From: Tetrastigma voinierianum
Lineage: Eukaryota; Streptophyta; Magnoliopsida; Vitales; Vitaceae
Assembly: GCA_016808115.1 (NCBI GenBank)
Contig: JAEQBH010004566.1
Span: 1 to 64,000 of the forward strand
Length of the DNA: 64,000 nucleotides
Direction: 5' to 3'
Below are positions 55,801-64,000 of this stretch, one piece after another. A program made the position numbers and the translations under genes. The notes beneath the pieces were generated by a model. The model was not told where the DNA came from and did not search any database. It worked only from the letters and a program-made list of their open reading frames with translations. Position 1 is the stretch's first letter. The number at the start of each line of letters is the position of its first letter.

Positions 55801-57290
55801 GCTTGAGCAGAAGCCCATGTGTTTGGTTAGTATGCATCATACAACTTCCATTGATGGTCGAATTGCGAGTCAGGTGTCAGAGTCAGACGATGTCTCAGGA
55901 GCACTTTTTGCTAGCTTCTCCCAACCACGACCGATACTTGCACTAAATTCCTCGAGGCACAACTCAGAAGATCCTATTTGATGAGCTTGGATGGGAAAGT
56001 CAATGAAGGGGAACAAATGATTGGCAGCAGACGTATACTCAAGATTAATCTGACTGGTGTTCCAAAGAAATTAAGAGTTGCAAGACGTGATATCAGAGTT
56101 TCTCCACAAGCCCGCTTTATGCTATGCACCCCAGAGTCATAAGATGTACCGTGACAAATAAGGAATATTATCGTGGTCGGGATGAAAAGAGAGGCTGCTG
56201 AGTATGTATCCAAGTGCCTAGTTTGTCAAACAAGTAAAGGCAAAGAGACAAAGCCAACTGACTTGCAACCCTTACCTATTCCGTAATGGGAAATGGTTAC
56301 CACAATGGATTTCAGATTCAAGCTCCTCCCACAACCCGTAGACATGACGACATCAGTAGTAGCTGATCTGCTCACCAAGTCCGCACATTTCCCACCCATA
56401 CGTGAGAAGTTTTCCCCCGTAAACTACCGTGAGCTCTTTGCTGAACCATAGTGGGTTTGCATGGTGCCGCATCGATCATCCTGATAGAGATCCGCTTTCA
56501 CTCGAGGTTTTGGAAAGGAATCCACGGAATAAACTAGGTGTCAAGCCACCTCTATACAAATACTTCACCCTAGACCGATGGATACAGAGGACTATTCAGA
56601 CCTTAGAGGATATGTCAGGATCACGCATCGCAATTCAAAGGACATTAACCGAATTATCTACCTTTCGCAGTTCACTTATAACAAATTACCACACAAGCAT
56701 CAAATGTCACCCTATGAGGCTATGGAAACAATGTCGACTCCATTATGTCGGGATGAGATCATAAAGTAGAATTACTAGGCCCCGAGATCAGATAAACGAT
56801 AAAGGATTACATAATATATCATTACTACAGTTGAAAGCAAACTGGTGATAAAGAGTCATGCGGACAAGCCGAAGAAAGGATCTTGAGTTTGAGGTCGAGA
56901 TCGAGTGTTCTCGAAGCCTCCTGGAAGGGGTGTAATGCCAAGTTTTGCGGGGCTAAGTCCTCGCTACATCGACCTTTGAGATTGTTGAGAGGGTGGTCCA
57001 AAGGGCTTATAGATTAGACTTTGCCTGAGGAACTTTCCTTCGAGTCCATAATGTCTTCCACATTCCATGCTACGCAGTTATTTCGATTCCTCACATGTGT
57101 TAGAGGCACAAGAGATTGAACTGAGGGATGACTTATCCTATGAGGACCGTTTCGCATTCGGGAGGAAGAGAACAGCTTCAACAAGATAATATCCCTTAGT
57201 GAAGGTCCTCTGAGAAACCAATCTAGTCGAGGAGGCGACACTTCAGAGAACTGAGGACCAAATGCGAACCAAGACTTCACCTTTTACCAT
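52880..57290 (+). pseudogene. Element G gag-pol: gag, protease, RT, RNase H, integrase, chromodomain-type tail
   Basis: Gag runs about 52900-54200 (start near MAPKARRSQQF at 52901). The protease end has LIDLKGFDVTGMI near 54275-54325. RT begins MAPTELKES at 54652 with VKKKDGT (54750), LNKVTIQTN (54800) and CFVIVFIDDIFVYSRSE at 55058-55110. RNase H runs about 55390-55740 (LPEGNEGI; PNYPTHDLELR). Integrase has VSKCLVCQTSKGKETKPTDL at 56205-56265, then TDGY.. and YLPF residues near 56570-56670. The tail about 57090-57290 reads KIISL...RNQSS, a chromodomain-type end. Many frame changes. Confidence 0.8.
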
Positions 57291-57319
57291 GATATAGTAC
57301 GACTGTGGACTTAAATTTT

Positions 57320-57335
57320 CTTTAAGGGGGTAGGT
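57320..57335 (+). other. Element G polypurine tract
   Basis: TTTAAGGGGGTAGGT immediately before TGTAATGACC of the 3' LTR. Confidence 0.75.
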
Positions 57336-60069
57336 TGTAATGACCTGGTTAATTATACTTCAGTTTAAACATCAAGCAATTTCAAGTTTGACTAAGTTTG
57401 ACCAGTAGTTTGACCAACACTTGATATATGGACCAAAGTTGACTTTTTTACATGAATAGTTTTAGGTTCACTAAGACACCATTTCTCGTAGGCCTCGCCG
57501 ATACGAGTTCACGACTGGTCGAACGCCCAACCGACGACGGATAAAAAGCAGTAACTCGAAATTTCAAAACTAAGAAGGTTTTTAACAGTTGTCCAAACCG
57601 TCTTCAAACTTTACTCCGAAGCGACCCAGGCTCCATTTACATAACTTGTGATGCTAAAGGAACCCCAGAATCAGCGCACCTCTTGAGGCTCCAAACCCTA
57701 GAAAATTCTCCAACTCAGGACCCGGGAAGCGGGTCATTTGAAAACCACAAGTGTCAGAAGATTGTACAAAAGGAGGCGCCACCACCACCATACACGCGGC
57801 CTAGGGTGCTACGACCGCTTTCGACGGCCGTCAGAAATTTTTCCGGCTAACCGACGCCGACGCCGCCGGATCTGGCCGAGAGAAGACGACGGGCGGCCGC
57901 CTCGGGTTTGTCGATGCTGATTTTCCGCCAATTTCAGCCACCCCATAAATTCTTTCACCATTTTTGACCCCGAACTCATCTACGCATCCTGTGCATTCCT
58001 ACACCGCTTAGTTACAACGAAAACAGTAACCTACGGAGGTTAGATCGAGTTTTCCTACCACTACAATGATCGGTTGACCAAGGTAATGGTACCAATAGAG
58101 TTCCTGCCTTTCGGCTTTCCATTGATATGGTCGTAAATTTTAGACATCGCTTGGTTAGGTTTCCCCATTTTAGCTGTTTCGTAATTAATGAGAAGCTCGA
58201 CTGGAAATAGAGTACCGACAGTCAAATTTGGCAAAACAGTTGTATTAGTGAAATTGATGCTTAGAATTATCGACTAAAGGCTCACCTTTGAGAAATTAGT
58301 TCTGCAGCAAGCCCCAATTTATATCGGCCCATGAAGACACCTAATTGGACCCGCTGAGTCCACCTGATGGTTTCATAGTTCTAATAGTTATCTCAAAGTC
58401 TTCTGTGGCATCCTAAGGTCGTTGGCTCAGCTTATTAGAGCCTGCTGAGTTTTATCTATATTACAGTACCACACGGTTTGTATCATCCCCAGTGAGCAGG
58501 ATCGAAATGGCTTATACCGCGAAATGGTTTATACGCTAGAACGATTTTAGATATTATGTTGATATATCTATTGTGATAAAATACTTTTACATATATATTG
58601 CTTTGATCTATGGTTGGTTTGTGATCAACACATTTTTGCCATATAAAACAGTTATTATTTCCGTGAATTTTTTTGTCAACATTCCAATATATAAGTTTTG
58701 ATCGTCGATGAGTCGGGTGGTGTTCGATATTTTGTTAAGTATGATTGAAGTTGTAAACTATCGTGAAAATTATTGTTAAAAGAAAAGGTGGACCTGAGAT
58801 TTTGTGGACTCACTTTAGCCACAGATATTTGAAAGGTACATGTGAGAAAAGCGAATAAGTTTGGTATTGGCACTTACGTGATGGCCGGGTTACCCGAAGG
58901 TTTATTAGTTGCCACGCGGATGGCCTGCTTACCCGAGGATTGGCTTAGAGGACACGCGGATGGATGTGTTCACTGAGAAGCTCATAAGGTTATCGCGGAT
59001 GGCCAAAGCCAACTCGAGGTTTGATAATACACTGATGGCCGTTACCCCGAGTGTTATTTAGGCGCCACGTGGATGGCTGTGTTTACTCTGGAGGTTTATT
59101 AGGTGCCACGTGATGGCCGGGCTTTACCCGGAGGTTCGTTAAAGGCCACGTGATGCAAATGGGTCTGATCCGAGGCTCGTTAGTTGCCACGCATGGCCTG
59201 CCCATTCGAGGTTTGTTAGTTGCCAATGTGCGACGCCTGGTCTAATTCGAGGTTTGTTAGTTTCACGTGATGGCCACAGAACTAATAGTTCATTAGTTGT
59301 CACGGTCGTGAGGCTCCGCCATCACTCGCTTATATGATGGTATGTGGTATGGACATGTTGCTTCTCTAAATATAGTATAACTATTTTAATACTCATGATT
59401 GGGTGCATTTCAAAGTTATCTTATTACTTGATGGCTATACATTTTCAGGATTACTTATGTCAGGTACTAAAGGTGTATTATGATTTTTCTTAACATCGTA
59501 TTTTACTATTGGTGGAGCATGATTTGTATATGTGACAAGGTAAAAGTCGGGTTTTTGAAATGTTTAAACTGGGAACTTATGTTATGAACGGAAGGTTTTG
59601 AGAGAAGAACCATTGCAAATATAAAATGTTATTTTCCTTATAAATTATGCCACCTACTCCGAGATTATTATCTCCACATTAAGAGCTAAACTTTGCCTCT
59701 AGGTCCGACAGACGGTAGGCCTATTCAAGGCCAGTATTTTAATGCCGCCTCCCCGCCATAAATGCCAGACTCTATTGCATTTATCCATTTGTGTCTGATG
59801 TACTGACTCCATTCATTTCTACTTTGCATTCCTAAATCCACAATACTCTTAGAATGCCTGATATTCAGATGAACTTTTTATGAAACCTCATTTATAATTG
59901 CTGTTTTTTATATTAGTTAAGCATGTGGTGAATTGGTACAAATTGGGTACATGGTGTTACTCCTTCCTTAGTTAGTGGGGCCCACCGTATCTTCCCTAGG
60001 AGTATACAGTGGGACTTCACTGAAGTGACCAATCTGGAAATCGGGAGGGTATCCTGCTCCGTCCCGCCA
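57336..60069 (+). repeat. Element G 3' LTR
   Basis: It starts TGTAATGACC and ends CCCGCCA. It aligns with 50033-52768 with many small gaps on both sides. Confidence 0.88.
58870..59290 (+). repeat. Minisatellite in the element G 3' LTR
   Basis: About nine to ten copies of the GAGGTTTGTTAGTTGCCACG/TGATGGCC unit, one or two more than in the 5' LTR. Confidence 0.85.
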
Positions 60070-61896
60070 TCTGATCGCCTTTCCGTACTCACAATTAATT
60101 AAACCTGCTGCTTTTTACTTAGTGGAAACATGGTATGTATGCATGTACACATTTATGTTCAAAGACACAGCAATAATAAGACATCGTAAACTCGTATGCA
60201 TTCATATCATATACAAGTACTTTATGTCATAATGCATTTACATTTATTCTGACCTTTGAGAACCTGCAGATTATTCTTATTCTAAACTATGCTTATAAAT
60301 CTAATTTATGTTTATTCGGGGTCTCCCGTAAGAGTTACGTAGCTTATTTGTATTCGACTTATGCTATAACAGACTTTTATTTTATTTGGGTCTCCCATGG
60401 GGAGTTACAGAAATGACTTATCTGTAATAAACCAAGGTATTACAGATCGAACGATACACCTTCGCTTCTCTTATTGCTATTCGTGTTATTATCATATAAT
60501 CATAACACCTAGACCAAGACTAATAATGGTAGTAAGATGTATGTTATATCCAAAGATACTATACAAAGATGGAAATGTCAGAGCATAGCAGAGTGCCAAG
60601 CACTAATCGCAATGTGAGCAATGAGCACTAATCGTAATATGCCGAAGCACTAATCGTACAATCGGCAATTAATCGTGACGTGGAGTGCCGGCACTGTCAG
60701 GAGTACTTTAGTACTAATCAAGAGCCCGGCACTTAATCGTGCATTTCAGGAGTGCCAAGACCACCGTGGAGCGCTCTGAGCACCAATTGTGGTCGTATGT
60801 TGTGTCATTTAATACCTAGTCTTGGGCATTCCTACTATTATATGTATTCAAAAACTTATCGTGATTGGGGCATAAACTTTGCTCCCATCGGTCATTTTTG
60901 GCACAGGTACAAGACATTTCACTTAATTTCATCCTTTCTATATCGAATGTAATATTTCTAGCTTAAATATCAAAAAGAAAACATGGGTCGAGGGACCAAT
61001 TTATACTGCAGATAGCCTTTAACCCTGCACTAGTACAAATTCTGTTTGAGGGTCGACCACATAAGCTTACTGGCACTGCACAGCTTAGCTACCAGATCAC
61101 CCACCGTATAGTTCAGTAAAATCTACATGCTCGAATTTTGCTCCGTAAATGGCATGTCACCATTTTTCATGCACTTTCTTCCTATAATTCTCTTCTATTT
61201 CTCTCTCAACAAAAAATCAACAAGAAATCCTCTAAACAACTCCACAATTACTTATTTAGTCAAAGAATCCAAGGATTCATACCTGCTCACCCAATTCTAC
61301 CAAACCTTGAATTGTAAAGGATCTCAAAATTTAATTATGATCAACTAGGGGATTTTCAAACCAAACTTCCCTTAATTTATTAGATGTGTTCAACAAACCC
61401 TAGAAAAGGGAACCCAATTTGAATTCTCATAGAAAAACCTCAAAGACTCATACTCCAAGTAATTCATGTACAAAAATCATACCCAACATCCCTACAATTC
61501 ACACCAAAGCCATGTATCCATACAAGAATCCATACCTGCCTGACTCCTCTTCCTCTTCTCCTTCCTCCTCCTCTTCTTCCCTTTAGTTTGTTTGGGAATC
61601 AAAACAATTATTTTTGGTCTCCTCCTCTATTTATAGTGAAGGTTTTTGGTTATTTAGCTTTTAGTCCTTCCACTTTTGACTATTTGTATTCTAATTTCCC
61701 ATAATTGTATTTTAGCCTCAATCTATTAATCCATGTCTTGATGCCCCTTTTGGACAAATTATGTTTTATTCCCCAAGTCTAAAATAATTTTCTGTTTCTA
61801 ATCTCTTCATTTTTCATTTAATTTACTTAAAAATTTTAATTTATGCCTACAAATACCTCTAAACATGTTGAAAACTAGGTATATTTGGGTGTTACA
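60070..61896 (-). repeat. Element F 5' LTR, second fragment
   Basis: It resumes with TCTGATCGCCTTTCC, the counterpart of TCTGAATGCCTTTCTCC at 43316, and continues to GGGTGTTACA at 61896. Matching blocks include AACTTATGTTTATAA-like text, the short minisatellite (60575-60790) and AATTGTATTTTAGCC near the end. Confidence 0.87.
60575..60790. repeat. Minisatellite in the element F right LTR
   Basis: Degenerate GCACTAATCGTAATGTG and AGGAGTGCCGGCACT units, matching 43872-44125. Confidence 0.75.
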
Positions 61897-61901
61897 CTAA
61901 T
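61897..61901. repeat. Target site duplication of element F, right copy (CTAAT)
   Basis: Exact match to 43008-43012. The element E RT reading resumes directly after it. Confidence 0.88.
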
Positions 61902-64000
61902 GTTCCCCCACTGCTCATGGATTTGGCGAACGTAGTATAAGTTTGTGATCGTATTCATTGATGACATTTCAGTGTACTCAGCAATCGTGAGGAACATGCG
62001 CAGCATCCTGACGATTGCACTTCTGGCGCCGCTATACGCCAAGTTTAGTGCGCCACAGTCAATAAAGTATCTTTCGGGTCATGTCATTTCGCGTAAGGTA
62101 CGCAGGGATCCTCGAAGATTGCAGCTTTGGTACTGAATCGGAAGCCGCCTATGAATGTTTCAAGCCAGCCTTGGATTGGCAAAGGTTACAGAAATTTGTC
62201 GAGGATTTTCAAGATACAACCCTAATGATCAATCATCAAAAGTGGGTTAGTGTGTTAATGTGATGGTGTAGTGATGCCTTATGCTTCCCTGCCAGTTAAA
62301 GACACGCGCAACTCACCCACCCATGACGAACTAGCGCACGGTTTTCGCTCTAAAGATCCGGAGACATTATCCATACGGTGTTCCTCGTCGATATTCACCG
62401 ATCACAAGAGCTCAGAATATATCTTTACTCGTAAAGAGTTTAACTTAAGGCAATACGTATGGTCGGAGTTGATTAAGGATTATGGATTGCAGACGATAGT
62501 ACCATCCGGGAAGGCCAATGTAGTGGGTCATCGCTTATGTCAGAACCTGGGAGGGTTCCTATGCTTATCATATACCGCAGACCGCCGTCGATGAGCTGAG
62601 ATCTCGTGGTTCACCGCAGCTAATACAGTGACACCGCTTCGGCACTGGTTTCATGTTCGCCCTCTTCTCGGATCGATCAAGGAAGGTCGGCTAAATTTCG
62701 TAGATGATTAAGTTGAGGGCGGAGATTGACCGTGGTAGGAAACCAGAGTTCCGCAGATCGTAGACGATGATAATAGCTAGAGGGAGCTCTAATGTATGTA
62801 ATCTCAACCTGGTGGAACTAAAAAGGAAATCACGGAAGAGGCTCACTCTTCAAAGATATGCCATGCACCCCAGTACCAAGATGTATCATACTCCGAGGGA
62901 GCATTATTATGGAAGGGCATGAAAAGGAAATTGCGTATTTATATCCGCATGCCTAACCTATCACAGTAAAGGCAGAGCACCAAAAGCCCGAAGCAGAAAG
63001 ACATACTCTCCAATTCTCTTCGTGATGGAAGCGGAATAAGACATTCATGGATTTTTGCTAACAAGCTTCGAGAACTCGTGAGACAACACGATGCCATAAG
63101 GGTGATAGTGGATATCAACCAAATCACGTGATTCGCTAGTAATGATGATCCGCTGAGCAGTCGGTCTGCAATTATATGTGGAGAGATAGTTAGATTTACA
63201 TGGTGTTCCTATATCGATAGTCTCGCATCGAGACCCCATATTCACATCCGCATTTTCGTCCGCTTACAAGATGCCACGGGACTCGACAGACTTTAGTACG
63301 CCTTTCCATCCTCGGGATGATGGTCAATGTAGAGAACTATTCATACGCTGTAGGATATTCCAGAGCATGCCAAGCGCATGTAAGCCAGATACATTTATCT
63401 CTCGATGGAGTTCGGGCTTACAACAACAGCTTATCAATCCAAGATAGCATATTCATTGAAGCATTGTATGGCTATGTCAGATTCCCGTATGCCGGTGAAG
63501 CAGAGAAAGGAGGACTGAGAGGTCTGTAGTTAGTAATAAATTACCCAGATAAGATCCGTATTGTCCGAGACACTAAGATAGCCAAACATAAAAGTTATGC
63601 GACAAACGCCGTAGGGATCGCGCTTGTTGTATGAGCAGGGTCTTCTCAAAGTTTCCTCGAAAGGTGCCCCGACGAAGACGCTGGAAAGCCGAGGCCCGCA
63701 TACATGTGGCATATGAGATTATTGCTAGAGGGACCAATAGCATATGATTATACCTTCCTCCGTAGTTGTCTAAGGTTCATAATGTGTTTCATGTATCCAT
63801 GCTCCGGTATACATCTGTGATCCCTCCATACCAGATCAAATTTCAAGAGGAACCCAAAAGGATAATTTGACCTATAAGGAGCAAAATGGAAGCAGATATG
63901 ATGCTGAGAGTGATTTGTGAATATACTGTCCCAAGAAGCTAAAGCTCATGGGGAATCCGCTGGATTAAAGAGGCTACATAAGCCGAGGCTCTGATAAATA
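61902..64000 (+). pseudogene. Element E RT (rest), RNase H, integrase, chromodomain-type tail (runs off the window)
   Basis: RT resumes with VIVFIDDISVYS at 61947-61982 and FLGHVIS-like residues at 62070. RNase H about 62140-62600 has FTDHKSSEYIFTRKEFNLRQ at 62394-62455 and PSGKANVVGHRL at 62503. Integrase about 62870-63560 has KGMKREIAY near 62915 and HQKP near 62975. The end, 63775-63998, shows VHNVFHVSMLRYTSV, then a decayed chromodomain-like stretch. Many frame changes; the 3' LTR is outside. Confidence 0.8.

Larger units (their letters stand above)
50033..60069 (+). mobile_element. Element G: chromovirus inserted in the right LTR of element F
   Basis: The LTRs are 50033-52768 and 57336-60069, nearly the same length (2736 and 2734 bp). 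Between them lie a primer site, gag, protease, RT, RNase H, integrase, a chromodomain-type tail and a polypurine tract. It is the youngest insertion of the right-hand nest, since it interrupts F, which interrupts E. Coding frames are broken. Confidence 0.9.
43013..61896 (-). mobile_element. Element F: minus-strand chromovirus inserted in element E RT, itself split by element G
   Basis: The LTRs lie at 43013-45259 and at 49744-50032 plus 60070-61896; the latter is cut by G. Internal coding (45280-49720) reads on the minus strand. The polypurine tract adjoins the left LTR and the primer site adjoins the right LTR, as required for minus orientation. Flanks are identical CTAAT. Without G it would be about 8.8 kb. 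Confidence 0.9.
38507..64000 (+). mobile_element. Element E: chromovirus, host of the nested elements F and G; 3' end outside window
   Basis: Gag, protease and the first part of RT lie at 41480-43012. RT resumes at 61902 and continues through RNase H, integrase and a chromodomain-type tail to the window edge. The join across F is exact: the reading LTN...MDL of the RT is restored when F and one copy of CTAAT are removed. The left edge (near TCGTAACGCCCAAAT at 38507) is a guess from the usual LTR start; the 3' LTR lies beyond 64000. Confidence 0.75.

Overview
The window is nuclear DNA of a flowering plant, probably a eudicot. Nearly all of it is Ty3/gypsy LTR retrotransposons inserted into one another. 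One recognisable host gene survives: a G-type lectin S-receptor-like kinase of the ZmPK1 type, minus strand, 31974-34408. I see no bacterial genes, rRNA, tRNA or CRISPR. The species cannot be told from the sequence.

Left block (1-31808). Element A (1-8789) is the 3' part of a Tat-lineage element: end of RT, RNase H, a second (archaeal-type) RNase H, integrase, a 1.7 kb tandem-repeat field, an antisense ORF of the putative-gypsy-type-transposon family (Transposase_28), and the 3' LTR. A 332-bp strip of older DNA follows. Element B (9122-31803) is a second Tat element, bounded by identical 5-bp duplications ATATT. Its gag is split by element C (9977-19813), a Tekay-like chromovirus with both LTRs. 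Its antisense ORF is split by a 2.6 kb solo LTR, D (27170-29769).

Middle (31809-38506). This is the only long stretch without a recognised transposon. It holds the receptor-kinase gene, its probable promoter, a near-perfect AT-rich palindrome, a (TA)n microsatellite, and a locus at 36.7-37.4 kb where a small transcribed-looking unit and its TATA region are each tandemly duplicated.

Right block (38507-64000). This is a three-level nest. Element E (plus strand, chromovirus) has its RT cut at 43012 by element F (minus strand, 43013-61896, duplication CTAAT). F's own right-hand LTR is cut by element G (plus strand, 50033-60069, duplication TCTCA/TCTGA). E resumes in RT at 61902 and runs out of the window in its chromodomain. 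The order is E first, then F, then G.

All retroelement coding regions are broken by many small, mostly deletion-type changes. The kinase gene has about six single-base-scale frameshifts. Either the locus is decayed, or the assembly is poorly polished, more so in repeats. Both readings are kept open below. No element here looks able to move on its own. The parts least explained by known families are the paired antisense ORFs of A and B and the tandemly duplicated small locus near 37 kb.
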